64,000 nucleotides of DNA from Fibrobacter sp. UBA7003 (GCA_002449765.1 DJXN01000015.1:340973-404972); one strand, 5' to 3'; positions 17,667 through 26,360 are shown, counted from the stretch's first letter. The notes: generated from the letters alone by a model not told the origin. Translations and numbers: made by a program.

Positions 17667-18961
17667 TGAAAACACTGATAAAAAAAGAGTTTGAAATCAT
17701 TGAACAAGGGGATGCTGAAGGGCAACTCTCTAGCGGTCAATTTAAATTGCTCCGAGATTTTGTCTTTGATTCTGAAAAAAGTGCTCCTGATTTTTTCAAA
17801 CTCGTACCAAAAAATGGCAAAGAAGCCATCAAGGTTCAAAATTATGTTGGAGTTATTGAACTACCTGATGGTTTTCGCATAGAAGTTTTGCCTAAAATTG
17901 ATCTAGCGCAAGATGACGAAAATTTCGATAAAACTAGGAGCATTTTCTTGAAAATGCTACAATGTATGGATGAAAATCAGTTCAAAGTATCTGATTTTGC
18001 GAATTTGAACACATCCAAAATGCCTTTGTTCGAAATTTTCATCCAAATGTTTTTGAATGATGTACAGAAGCTAACTCGCGTGGGTTTGAAATCTGGTTAT
18101 GTTCATATAGAGGAAAATTCTAAAACATTTAAGGGTAAATTACTAGTCTCGCAGAATATACGAGAAAATCTTGTTCATCAAGAGCGTTTTTATGTAGAAT
18201 ATGATGAATTCCAATTGAATCGCCCCGAAAACAGACTCGTCAAATCAACTTTACTATATCTCAATAAAAAATCAAACAGCGATTCTAATCTCGCAGAAAT
18301 TCGAAGGCAACTGATGTTCTTTGAACAGGTTGATGCATCTGTCAATTATGAAGCAGATTTCTCAAAAGTGATAAAAACTCGAAATACGACCGAATATGAA
18401 AACCTAATGGCATGGGCGCGAGTTTTTCTTCAAAATAAAAGCTTCTCAACATTCTCTGGAAGCACCTCTGTAAGATCAATTCTTTTCCCGATGGAAAAAG
18501 TTTTTGAAGCATATGTAGCGAAGAAATTGCGTAAAGCGGTCATCAAGGAGACGGAAGACGATTATTGGAGAGAATGGAATGTTCGTTCGCAATATGGTGC
18601 AAAATATTTATTTGAAGTTCCTTCAAATAAATTTCAGATGCGCCCAGACATCGTAATGAAAAAGGATGATAAAATCAATATCATTTTAGATACAAAATGG
18701 AAACGGCTTGTAAATGACGATTCTCTAAATTATGGTATTTCTCAGCAAGATATGTACCAGATGTTTGCCTATGGACATAAATATAATTGTCCAAATATCT
18801 GGCTTATTTATCCCAAAAATAAAGATATGGATGGGAAAATAAAAGAATATAAAGAATTTAAAGATAGGAACGATGGTTTGTCAGTAAGTATATATTGTTT
18901 AGATCTGGGAGATAAAGATGCTTTTTCTACACTTCTAGCACAATTGAAGGAAGAAAAATAG
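17666..18961 (+). CDS. mcrC: McrC-type endonuclease subunit
   Basis: The 431-residue partner of McrB supplies DNA cleavage. The N-terminal half fits the McrB-contacting domain (NYVGVIELPDGFRIEVLPKI), and the C-terminal half holds a PD-(D/E)xK-type nuclease core visible as MRPDIVMKKDDK followed by IILDTKWKRL. ATG 17666 overlaps the mcrB stop; a TTG one codon earlier is possible but unneeded. The reading frame is intact and AT-rich like mcrB. Confidence 0.92.
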   Translation: MKTLIKKEFEIIEQGDAEGQLSSGQFKLLRDFVFDSEKSAPDFFKLVPKNGKEAIKVQNYVGVIELPDGFRIEVLPKIDLAQDDENFDKTRSIFLKMLQCMDENQFKVSDFANLNTSKMPLFEIFIQMFLNDVQKLTRVGLKSGYVHIEENSKTFKGKLLVSQNIRENLVHQERFYVEYDEFQLNRPENRLVKSTLLYLNKKSNSDSNLAEIRRQLMFFEQVDASVNYEADFSKVIKTRNTTEYENLMAWARVFLQNKSFSTFSGSTSVRSILFPMEKVFEAYVAKKLRKAVIKETEDDYWREWNVRSQYGAKYLFEVPSNKFQMRPDIVMKKDDKINIILDTKWKRLVNDDSLNYGISQQDMYQMFAYGHKYNCPNIWLIYPKNKDMDGKIKEYKEFKDRNDGLSVSIYCLDLGDKDAFSTLLAQLKEEK

Positions 18962-19203
18962 CCTGAACGGTTGTCTTTTTGATGTATTACCTAGAACGAA
19001 CCCGGCTTTGCAAGGTATCTTGAAACAAACGGAAAACTTCGTGAAAGAAATCCCGTTTCCGATAACGATTCAGTTGCAAGAAAAATCTTGAAGTCGGAAA
19101 TTCCGGCTTCAAGTTTCTAAGGTGCAAAATTTTCACCTTTAATTGTTGTTCCCCTTGACAATCGTCATCCATGAATTTATATTTGTAGTGAACAAGTGTG
19201 TAG
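18962..19203. other. Intergenic region with palindromes resembling those inside ORF6N genes
   Basis: There is no intact gene here. A 27-nt near-perfect palindrome lies at 19087-19113 (arms CTTGAAGTCGGAA and TTCCGGCTTCAAG, one mismatch) and a second imperfect one at 19119-19139 (AAGGTG...CACCTT). An open stretch of about 41 codons at 18995-19120 encodes KILKSEIPASSF across the first palindrome. In another frame the second palindrome encodes LRCKIFTFN, similar to SRCKICTLN in the next gene. It may be a decayed ORF6N gene. Confidence 0.4.
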
Positions 19204-19204
19204 T

Positions 19205-19229
19205 CTCGTCTTTTTTGCATGTAGACGAG
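19205..19229 (+). promoter_or_regulatory. ORF6N leader hairpin A
   Basis: CTCGTC (19205-19210) pairs with GACGAG (19224-19229) around the loop TTTTTTGCATGTA; AAGGA and the start codon follow directly. Leaders of the other two ORF6N genes share the loop but have a different stem. Confidence 0.55.
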
Positions 19230-19240
19230 AAGGAATTTAA

Positions 19241-20278
19241 ATGAAGAAAGATGTAACGGCGATTGCCAAACCAGAGTTCTCCCTGATAGACGAAAATATG
19301 CTCAAGTCGCGGATATATACTATTCGTGGGCTCAAGGTTATGCTTGATGCCGACTTGGCGGAAATTTATGGATATAGCACTAAAGTTTTTAATCGGCAGG
19401 TTAAAAACAACATCGAAAAATTCGATGAAGATTTTCGCTTTCAGTTGAATTCGGAGGAAATTGAAGAACTTTCAAGGTGCAAAATTTGCACCTTGAACAT
19501 GGAATCTGAAAACATCGAATCTTCAAGGTCAAAATTTTTGACCTTGAACAAGGGTTCTCGCGGTTCAAACATAAAGTATGCTCCATACGCATTTACCGAA
19601 CAGGGCGTTTATATGCTCATGACGGTTCTTAAGGGCGAACGGGCGACGGCGCAAAGTAAGGCTCTTATCCGCCTTTTCAAGCAAATGAAGGACTACATCA
19701 TTGCCGAAAATCGGAATTTATTGGGTTATGACGGCATTGCCCAAATTGCCGTGCAAACGGAACGGAATACCAAGGATATTGCGGTCATTCAGTCCGACCT
19801 TCAGAAGGTCATGGAAAACTTCGTCGATCCTTCGACTTTCAAGCATTTCTTGATTCTGAACGGGCAGAAGCTGGACGCCGATGTCGCCTATACGCAGATT
19901 TACGGTATGGCGAAGAAGTCCATCACTATTATCGATGACTATGTCGGGGTCAAGACGCTTGACCTTTTGCGAGGAATCGCCAGGGGCGTTTCTGTGACGA
20001 TTTATAGCGATGAAAATGGTTACGAATCGTTGACTGAACAGATTCGGAAGGATTTCTTGAAGGCTCGCCCAGATGTTAAATTTGACAAGAAAAGGACGAA
20101 TGATGAGTTCCACGACCGTTACATCTTTTTGGATTATGGCTTAAAAGGCGAAAAACTTTTCCACTGCGGCGCATCAAGTAAAGATGCGGGCAACAAAATC
20201 ACTACCATCATGCAGATTGAAAACACGGAAATTTATCATGTACTGATGGAAAAATTATTAGTCAATCCTCGTTTATAA
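19241..20278 (+). CDS. ORF6N domain protein with PLD-like C-terminal domain (A)
   Basis: The 345-residue protein begins with an ORF6N domain (about 23-135), the phage-derived DNA-binding fold, visible as IRGLKVMLDADLAEIYGYST and YAPYAFTEQGVYMLMTVL. The C-terminal part (about 200-335) has HDRYIFLD and FHCGASSKDAG spaced as in phospholipase-D-like domains; the 318-residue paralogue at 37275-38231 has the same. Between the two ORF6N motifs are two tandem 17-codon units (SRCKICTLN and SRSKFLTLN), each encoded by a perfect 27-nt DNA palindrome (19471-19497 and 19522-19548). It lies between McrBC and the SLOG operon, convergent with the latter. It may be a regulator or toxin-like effector; its function is unknown. 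Confidence 0.82.
   Translation: MKKDVTAIAKPEFSLIDENMLKSRIYTIRGLKVMLDADLAEIYGYSTKVFNRQVKNNIEKFDEDFRFQLNSEEIEELSRCKICTLNMESENIESSRSKFLTLNKGSRGSNIKYAPYAFTEQGVYMLMTVLKGERATAQSKALIRLFKQMKDYIIAENRNLLGYDGIAQIAVQTERNTKDIAVIQSDLQKVMENFVDPSTFKHFLILNGQKLDADVAYTQIYGMAKKSITIIDDYVGVKTLDLLRGIARGVSVTIYSDENGYESLTEQIRKDFLKARPDVKFDKKRTNDEFHDRYIFLDYGLKGEKLFHCGASSKDAGNKITTIMQIENTEIYHVLMEKLLVNPRL
19471..19548. repeat. Two perfect 27-nt palindromes inside ORF6N gene A
   Basis: TTCAAGGTGCAAA-A-TTTGCACCTTGAA (arms at 19471-19483 and 19485-19497) and TTCAAGGTCAAAA-T-TTTTGACCTTGAA (arms at 19522-19534 and 19536-19548). The centres are 51 nt, or 17 codons, apart; each is the first base of the codon after Lys. Confidence 0.9.
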
Positions 20279-20672
20279 TTCTGTACGGTTTTCCCATTTC
20301 CTTTATGCGGCGGATGTTTTCTGCGGTGCCTTTGCTTTTTCCGTCCCAAACCATGAGAGCCGTATCGCAGTCTTGCGCCATTTGGATGTCTTTCACATAC
20401 TGGAATGCGCTGCCTGTAAGGCCTTTGGCGGCTTCTGCGCAAGAACATACTTTTGCTCCCGTAACAAAATTGTTCCTTGGTGTTTCACTGCTGCAGTAAA
20501 CGATTACGTTGCTGTATCCTTTGGAATCTAAATACTTTTGTACTACCGCATCAACGCCGTAGCAGTCTCCTACAAGAAATTCTGTACCCAAGGCGATGTG
20601 CTCGTCAAGTAAAGATTTGGCTTTTTCGGACAATTTTGAAATCGATTTTGAACCGGAGATGAAAACTTTCAT
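20262..20672 (-). CDS. SLOG-superfamily nucleotide-binding protein (YspA-like)
   Basis: The 136-residue protein has a Rossmann-like SLOG fold: a starting MKVFISGSKSIS strand-loop, GDCYGVDAVVQKYL where relatives have a GG-A-GVD motif, and the ending WDGKSKGTAENIRRIKEMGKP. SLOG domains bind or process nucleotide-derived ligands and occur in conflict systems. I chose ATG 20672, which overlaps the upstream stop (TGATG) behind GGAGGGG, rather than a longer frame to 20765. It is the last gene of a five-gene operon. The 3' end runs into the convergent ORF6N gene by 17 nt. Confidence 0.8.
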   Translation of the reverse strand: MKVFISGSKSISKLSEKAKSLLDEHIALGTEFLVGDCYGVDAVVQKYLDSKGYSNVIVYCSSETPRNNFVTGAKVCSCAEAAKGLTGSAFQYVKDIQMAQDCDTALMVWDGKSKGTAENIRRIKEMGKPYRIINED

Positions 20673-21049
20673 CACCCCTCCTTTTTCATATAGAAGAATC
20701 GGTTCAGTTCGTGGTCGGTTCCGATGGTTTTGCCATAGCAGATAAGAACCCACGGGTTGGGCCACGCCTTGTCAATGGCGCCTAAGAAGGCTTTTTCCAT
20801 TTCTACGGCTCTTTTGTCAAGATCCGTGGCGTCGACAACGATGTCGATGTGGATAAGGAGCCCTTCATGTTCGGTAAGCCGCGAAAACGCCTCTAAATTG
20901 TTTTCCTGGATCTCGTTCCCATTGTTCGCAAGAATGTAGCCTGCGATATATTCCCACATCTCGTTCCGTTCTTTTTCGTCTGCATACGAACGCTTTACTA
21001 GCGATTTCAAGTCGTTGTATTTTTGTGTCGGTGTCATGATAATGTTCAT
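20672..21049 (-). CDS. Hypothetical protein in AAA+/SLOG operon
   Basis: I do not recognise this 125-residue soluble protein. The N-terminal half is helical and charged (KYNDLKSLVKRSYADEKERN), and the C-terminal half has beta-type stretches (LLIHIDIVVDATD, WVLICYGKT). AAGGAG precedes ATG 21049 by 8 nt. The gene follows the hydrolase gene after 11 nt and is translationally coupled to the SLOG gene, so it very likely acts with them. A fold cannot be assigned by eye. Confidence 0.72.
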   Translation of the reverse strand: MNIIMTPTQKYNDLKSLVKRSYADEKERNEMWEYIAGYILANNGNEIQENNLEAFSRLTEHEGLLIHIDIVVDATDLDKRAVEMEKAFLGAIDKAWPNPWVLICYGKTIGTDHELNRFFYMKKEG

Positions 21050-21060
21050 ATTAGCACTCC

Positions 21061-21672
21061 TTATTTTAATTTATCTTCAGAATTTAGCAGCTTCATCAAC
21101 TCTATTAGTCGAAATTCATTTCTTGAAAAATGATGGTCTTGCCCTGGCACAACCACAACGTGCATGTTTTCACGTTCGTGGAGCTTAAGAAGCCCTGCTA
21201 AATGTGCTGAAGAATCAAGACTCCCGAAAACGAATGTCATCATGTCTCCGTCAAATGCCTTGGCGCTGCGGCATATCCGAGTCGTGTTAATCATGAGCGG
21301 GGGATTCACCAACAGGAATCGGCTGATTTCCGGAAATAGAGATCGACCAATGCACCCGATGGAGGCGCCCATTGACATTCCCATAAAGTAGATTTGGGTA
21401 TGTCCACCGATTTCAAATTCTGATTTTACCACTTCGGCGAATTGCGCCATCTGGCTGATGTCAGATGATGGAGTGGACGCGCAAACTACCGAGAACCCGC
21501 ACAGCTCGCGCATTTCGCAGGCAAGTTTCAGGTACTTGTTGCGATACCCATAAATGGAACCGTCTTGTCCCGCTTTTATCAGCAGAATCTTCTGACGGTC
21601 ACCACCAAAGACGAATCCGTAATCAACCCGTTCTTCACCTTCGCCAATAGTTTTAATTAAATCGAACTGCAT
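21061..21672 (-). CDS. Alpha/beta hydrolase in AAA+/SLOG operon
   Basis: The 203-residue protein fits a compact alpha/beta hydrolase. The nucleophile elbow is GMSMGAS (Ser near 117), and a candidate catalytic His lies in PGQDHHFSRNE near 185. There is no signal peptide, so it acts in the cytoplasm. The start overlaps the end of the upstream 360-codon gene by 16 nt, showing tight operon structure. The substrate is unknown; in a defence setting it could be an effector acting on lipids or esters, which is only a guess. Confidence 0.75.
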   Translation of the reverse strand: MQFDLIKTIGEGEERVDYGFVFGGDRQKILLIKAGQDGSIYGYRNKYLKLACEMRELCGFSVVCASTPSSDISQMAQFAEVVKSEFEIGGHTQIYFMGMSMGASIGCIGRSLFPEISRFLLVNPPLMINTTRICRSAKAFDGDMMTFVFGSLDSSAHLAGLLKLHERENMHVVVVPGQDHHFSRNEFRLIELMKLLNSEDKLK

Positions 21673-22739
21673 TGTGTACCCCTATATGGTTTATTTAAAA
21701 GGCAATCCTTAAATCCGTTTTCCATCTTAAACTTTCTGTTCAGTAGGGTCTCAAGGCGCTTCTCGTCTCGCTTTCGGCACCTGACTTCGGACAGCATGAA
21801 AATTTTTCGTGCTCCCATTTTGGGGGAAGGCGATTCAAAATGAAATGTCCGGGTAGGATATATTGAAGAATCGTCATCAATATAATTTGGCCTGATGACG
21901 ACAAATTCTCCATCTTTGCCGTCAACATGCATCCATAGAAAATTATCAAAATCAAGCGGATTTGATGCATCTACAGCATATATCCAATTGACAGATAATC
22001 TTTTTGATTCTGCAATCCAATCGCAGTGGATTATATACTTGGCATTCTTTGGAATATCTAATCCCATCATATACGGAAACGAGACTGTTTCCTCTAATGA
22101 AGATAACTCGTCTTTTAATCGAGAACAAAATACACCATGATAACAAGCCTCATCCGCTTTACTGGATAGAAGCAAATATGTTCCTGCGGGAACTTCATCC
22201 TCCGATAGCGAAAAATTTGGAAATTTCTGAGCAAAAGTCAAAAACATCTCAAGTTTCTGCAACGTGATGGTTTCTGCCCATTCCCATAATTCAACGAACA
22301 TCGAAAACAATCGACTGCTTTTTTGTCCGTCATAAGCATCACTTTCAAATAAGACAATTTCATCTTCAAAGTAACCTTTCCAATAGCCACCACTGTATTC
22401 TTTTACAAGCACCATACCATATTGCTTTTGAGGAAGAAGAAATAAGTTCATATCAATACATCTGCAATGACGAACTTCGATGTTTTTCGTGGCAACCAAT
22501 TGTCTCAATATTTTCCAATCAACATTGTTTGAAATATCTGTCAATATTCGCAATTTTCCAGAGCCAACAGAAAGCGTCATTCCTGCGGAGTAATCGGGAT
22601 GAACGGGGGTGTCTTCGTTGCCGGGGGTAGATAATGTTCCCAAATTTAGACTAGGAATGCAAATCCATCTTTCCTCATCGTCCTTTGCGAAAAATTTTGC
22701 CAGTCGGCTGCTGGCGTCGCAGTCTACACAAATATTCAT
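21657..22739 (-). CDS. Hypothetical protein in AAA+/SLOG operon
   Basis: I do not recognise this 360-residue protein. The start MNICVDCDASSRLAKFFAKD and scattered Cys (MNICVDC, RHCRCID) could bind metal, but no classical finger is seen. The rest is a soluble mix of beta strands and helices, with no membrane segment. AAGGAGG lies 5 nt before ATG 22739, and the gene begins 14 nt after the AAA+ ATPase gene, so the two are surely co-transcribed. It is slightly more AT-rich than the core genes of the window. It may be the substrate or adaptor of the ATPase. Confidence 0.75.
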   Translation of the reverse strand: MNICVDCDASSRLAKFFAKDDEERWICIPSLNLGTLSTPGNEDTPVHPDYSAGMTLSVGSGKLRILTDISNNVDWKILRQLVATKNIEVRHCRCIDMNLFLLPQKQYGMVLVKEYSGGYWKGYFEDEIVLFESDAYDGQKSSRLFSMFVELWEWAETITLQKLEMFLTFAQKFPNFSLSEDEVPAGTYLLLSSKADEACYHGVFCSRLKDELSSLEETVSFPYMMGLDIPKNAKYIIHCDWIAESKRLSVNWIYAVDASNPLDFDNFLWMHVDGKDGEFVVIRPNYIDDDSSIYPTRTFHFESPSPKMGARKIFMLSEVRCRKRDEKRLETLLNRKFKMENGFKDCLLNKPYRGTQCSSI

Positions 22740-22753
22740 GCAGCCTCCTTGTT

Positions 22754-25081
22754 TTATAGTCCCATCCTACGGCCTTCGCGAGTATTTTTGCATTCTATTT
22801 CATGACGGAGGGCCTCCAGGATGCTGTCTGTGGTTACTTCGCTTTCTTCGTAGTATTTGAAGGTGTCATAAACAGCTTTGAAATCGCCCAGAGCGAGAGC
22901 CTTTAGGTCTCGTGCGGCTGTGGAGCATTCTACTTTCGGGAAGAATGCTTGCCACACCTTTTCGATTCCGTCGGGTTTTAGATAGTTGAATTTGAGTTTA
23001 AGCGCAAAGCGCCTGCGTGAGGCGGCATCCAAATTTTCATTGAAGTTGGTCGCCGCGATGAATATCCCCTTGAAGTTTTCCATCTGCGTCAGGAGTTCGT
23101 TCACTTGCGTCACTTCCCAACTGTGTTCAGAACCGGCGCGTTCGCTGAGCATACTATCGGCTTCATCCAAAAAGAGAATTGCTTTCTTTTCTTCTGCCTC
23201 GCGGAACATTTTGCGGATTTTCTTTTCTGTTTCACCCACATAGCAATCCAAGAGATCGCTCGCTTTCTTGACGATTAATTTGCGGTCCAGTGTTCTTGCA
23301 ATGTGTTTTGCAAGTTCTGTTTTGCCCGTACCGGGAACACCATAGAACAATATGTTCAAAGACTCCGGACAATCCATCTCCTGCATGGTTTCCCATTTAG
23401 TGTTAAAAGACTGCACCACCTTCATAATACGGTTCATGTCTCCTTCGACATTCAATGCGTCAAGGATATATTTGGGCGCATGGCTTTCTTTATCGCGATT
23501 GGCGTATTCACAACTTAAAGAAAGTAAATTTGTTTGTGCTTCTGCGATGATACGGACTGCTTGTTCTGGCGGAATCTTACTGCCTGTCTCCTGCAATAAT
23601 TTCGCTCCGGCAATAGCTTGGGTCACGCCACCGGCAGTAATGGGGTAGGTGTCGGCAAACTGTTGCACCGTCAAGGGTCCAAGTATTTTATCGGTGTTTT
23701 GCTCGCTAATGACGGACTGCCAAATCTGCAATCTTTTTTCAGAATCAAGCCTTTCGAATGCGATGGAGTAATCAAATCGACGAAGGGTACTATTTTCAAT
23801 AAATCGGATGTCGTTTGAGATCCAAATAACGGGGACTTTTATTTGTTCTAGGAAAAAGTTGAGGGCACCCTTTTCGCAACAATTCAAAATTACATCGGCC
23901 TCATCCACCAAGAGAATGACACGCTTGTTTTGGTACTTGGTCGCCGCAAACATAATGCTTCCCAAGCGCTCCTGGATAGTTGAATCCTCCTTGCTTTCTC
24001 TATGAACGCCATCAATGCTGATATTGGTAAGAACCAGCGGACGTCGGAGTTCTTTTGCGATGGCCTTCGAAAGTTCAGTCTTACCGGTACCTTCGACTCC
24101 GTAGAAGAAAATATTGATTCCCTGATTCGGCTTTACATGTTTCAACAAGTCAAAGGCAACTTCTACTTTCGGGTTGTTGTTGCACAGTTTTTTATAGGGT
24201 ACGTTATTGCCGTCGTAAATCTTGAAATAGAGCGAATCGAGGTCGTTTCCTGAGACCCCATCTAGGAACAACCCTATTCTCTTTGAAATTTCCAGGTCGT
24301 TATCGACAAGTCCCATCCGCTTGAGAGAAGACTTGTTGGAACATGCCTTTTCTATATCAAGTTCAGGATAAATGGATGCGAATACATCGACAAAAACGCA
24401 ATCTCCGAATCTTCGCGAACCAATCATGTCACGGAGAGGCTCGCAAATGTCCTTTTTAAAGAAAATCCACGAGAATATCAGGATCTCCATTTCAACGGAA
24501 TCTAGGTTGAATGCTTTCTGCACAATGTCAAGGCGCTTTAAGTATGGATCACAGATATTCTTTTGATGCTTGAGGATGTCCATAAGTTCCTTGATGATAC
24601 CCTCGTAAAAAATCTTTTTGGCAGGGCCATTGAAGATATCTTCGCCAACAAGAGTGCTGTGGGTGACATATTTTATATCTTCGCTGGAGCCGCTATTCTT
24701 GATAGTGTCGCGAATTTTGCTGACGGCTCTTTTGCGGTTGCGATAGGATTCTGATTTACCTTCATCTTCTTCGATCCCGTAAAAGCATTCGTCGATTTTA
24801 TTTCGTGGGGAACGTGATTTTGGGGCTTTGGTTTTGGACAGTCTGTCTTCTGCCTTGTTCAGGAGTTCAAAATGCGTTGTAATCCCCCTCAAAATTCGGG
24901 AAGCGTTTTCTATAGGGAATATGCCGATGCTGTCGTCTGCATCGGGATAGTTTTTGGAAATCCTCAGCATACGAATCCAGTATTCGTAGCCTTTGAGATT
25001 TACAAAATTGATGCCCAAAGATTTCTTTTCGGTCTTCTTTTGCAGGGATTTAAAAACGTCCTTAAAATATCCTTTTTTCAT
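22754..25081 (-). CDS. Tandem AAA+ ATPase (two ATPase domains)
   Basis: The 775-residue protein has two AAA+ modules after a helical N-terminal region of about 300 residues. Module 1 shows Walker A GVEGTGKTELSK near 330 and Walker B LLVDEADV near 392. Module 2 shows GVPGTGKTELAK near 585, LFLDEADSML near 640 and sensor/arginine residues in ASRRRFALKL. This resembles Cdc48/ClpX-like remodelling ATPases but matches no chaperone family I know by full sequence. GGAG precedes ATG 25081. It heads a five-gene operon and has the 15-bp WYL-type palindrome 47 nt upstream. I infer that it is the core of an accessory, possibly defence, system. Confidence 0.88.
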   Translation of the reverse strand: MKKGYFKDVFKSLQKKTEKKSLGINFVNLKGYEYWIRMLRISKNYPDADDSIGIFPIENASRILRGITTHFELLNKAEDRLSKTKAPKSRSPRNKIDECFYGIEEDEGKSESYRNRKRAVSKIRDTIKNSGSSEDIKYVTHSTLVGEDIFNGPAKKIFYEGIIKELMDILKHQKNICDPYLKRLDIVQKAFNLDSVEMEILIFSWIFFKKDICEPLRDMIGSRRFGDCVFVDVFASIYPELDIEKACSNKSSLKRMGLVDNDLEISKRIGLFLDGVSGNDLDSLYFKIYDGNNVPYKKLCNNNPKVEVAFDLLKHVKPNQGINIFFYGVEGTGKTELSKAIAKELRRPLVLTNISIDGVHRESKEDSTIQERLGSIMFAATKYQNKRVILLVDEADVILNCCEKGALNFFLEQIKVPVIWISNDIRFIENSTLRRFDYSIAFERLDSEKRLQIWQSVISEQNTDKILGPLTVQQFADTYPITAGGVTQAIAGAKLLQETGSKIPPEQAVRIIAEAQTNLLSLSCEYANRDKESHAPKYILDALNVEGDMNRIMKVVQSFNTKWETMQEMDCPESLNILFYGVPGTGKTELAKHIARTLDRKLIVKKASDLLDCYVGETEKKIRKMFREAEEKKAILFLDEADSMLSERAGSEHSWEVTQVNELLTQMENFKGIFIAATNFNENLDAASRRRFALKLKFNYLKPDGIEKVWQAFFPKVECSTAARDLKALALGDFKAVYDTFKYYEESEVTTDSILEALRHEIECKNTREGRRMGL

Positions 25082-25127
25082 ATTTTTGCTCCATATTTCG
25101 ATTTATCCTCAAATTAGGTTTTTACTG

Positions 25128-25142
25128 CGACAAATAATGTCG
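25128..25142. promoter_or_regulatory. WYL-type operator palindrome before AAA+ operon
   Basis: CGACA-AATAA-TGTCG is identical to the element at 26284-26298, with the flanking TG and T also shared. It lies between the terminator of the WYL gene and the AAA+ start. Confidence 0.6.
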
Positions 25143-25160
25143 TGATTAAAACGGTATTTT

Positions 25161-25189
25161 TAAAGAAAAAAAGCCCGCACATAGCGGGC
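25161..25189 (-). terminator. Terminator of WYL regulator gene
   Basis: On the minus strand GCCCGC-TATGT-GCGGGC is followed by a run of T (TTTTTTTCTTT). It shows that the WYL gene and the AAA+ operon are separate transcription units on the same strand. Confidence 0.75.
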
Positions 25190-25226
25190 ATGGGTAGTTT
25201 AATCATTGCAGCTTTACTTTTTATCG

Positions 25227-26249
25227 CTAATGATTTCTGCGGTAGGTGCTGTCGAGGAAATACGAGAATTCGTGGAGTCTTTTGCGGAGGGCTATGGGCT
25301 TGATGACTTCGGCGCTGTCGGCGTACGAGAGCACCCAGCGGAACAAGAGTTCGTCGTTAACGGCCTTCATCGTGACGAGCAGTCGCCCGTCACACGTTTT
25401 CTCCACTTTCATAGAGCGTTGGAACGGCTTTTCCTCAAGGTAATGCTGCGCATGACTACTGAACACGATTTCTACGTCTTCGGCTTTCGGGTCTTGCGGC
25501 CCAAAAATTGCGGAACCGAGTCGCACACGCTTGCGCAACATTTCTAGCGTCTTTGGGTTGTCCTGAAAGGTTTCCTTGGTGAGTTCGACCTTCTGGATTC
25601 GGCGGAACTTGAGTGTGTAGGTTTCGCCGGGGTGCGACTGCGACTCGCAACCGATGTAGATTTCGCCCTGGTACAAAATGACCATCAGCGGAATTCGCAT
25701 GCGAGGGATGTTACCAGTTTCGCTGATATAGGTGACGAGGATTTTGCGGCGTTCGTGAATCGCCCGCAGAATTACCTTGAGTTTTTCGCTGGAATCTTCC
25801 TCGAACATGGGAGGGGTTCCCGCAAAAAGAATTCGCGAATTCAGGTCTTGAGCGAGCTGTTCCACGGCCTTTTTTTCGTTCGAAGGCAGGCTTTTCTGGA
25901 TTTTTTCGAGCAGATCCGTGACAGTCTCGCTTGCGGCGGGGTACATGTTCGCAATGCGCTGCAGAAACACGAAATGCAGCATGGTATTTTCGAAATTCGG
26001 AAACAGAAGGTTGTCTGCCGATTTTACGGCCGACTGGTAGCGAAAAGCGCGATGGTCGCTTATTATGCGGATATAGGCCCCCCCGTTGGCGGAAGTCAGT
26101 GTTTGCATGTCGCGTTGCACGTTGCGGCGCTCGTTTTCGGGGATTTCCAGAGCCGCCATCAGGTCGCTGATAGAATAGTTCCTGCTTGGATTCGAAATCA
26201 GGAGTGCGAATAATTGTAATACACGGTCTGCGCGGGTAATATCTGCCAT
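25227..26249 (-). CDS. WYL-domain transcriptional regulator
   Basis: The 340-residue protein has an N-terminal winged helix-turn-helix (about 5-70, SISDLMAALEIPENERRNVQRD), a WYL domain (about 190-250, ending in FRRIQKVEL) and a C-terminal WCX-like extension. In place of the W-Y-L core it reads QGEIYIGCES, so the ligand pocket is altered. WYL proteins are ligand-responsive regulators, often repressors of defence islands (BrxR/CapW type), that bind DNA as dimers. Identical palindromes precede this gene and the AAA+ operon, consistent with autoregulation plus operon control. Confidence 0.88.
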   Translation of the reverse strand: MADITRADRVLQLFALLISNPSRNYSISDLMAALEIPENERRNVQRDMQTLTSANGGAYIRIISDHRAFRYQSAVKSADNLLFPNFENTMLHFVFLQRIANMYPAASETVTDLLEKIQKSLPSNEKKAVEQLAQDLNSRILFAGTPPMFEEDSSEKLKVILRAIHERRKILVTYISETGNIPRMRIPLMVILYQGEIYIGCESQSHPGETYTLKFRRIQKVELTKETFQDNPKTLEMLRKRVRLGSAIFGPQDPKAEDVEIVFSSHAQHYLEEKPFQRSMKVEKTCDGRLLVTMKAVNDELLFRWVLSYADSAEVIKPIALRKRLHEFSYFLDSTYRRNH

Positions 26250-26283
26250 AATAAACCTCTAAAAAGAAATTATATTATTATTG

Positions 26284-26298
26284 CGACAAATAATGTCG
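26284..26298. promoter_or_regulatory. WYL-type operator palindrome before WYL gene
   Basis: CGACA-AATAA-TGTCG lies 35 nt before the WYL start codon; it is an exact copy of 25128-25142. Confidence 0.6.
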
Positions 26299-26360
26299 TT
26301 GTGTCCCTGTTTACTTCATTTTTTTTTCATGTAAAGCTGTATAATTGCGGAAGTCTAAAC

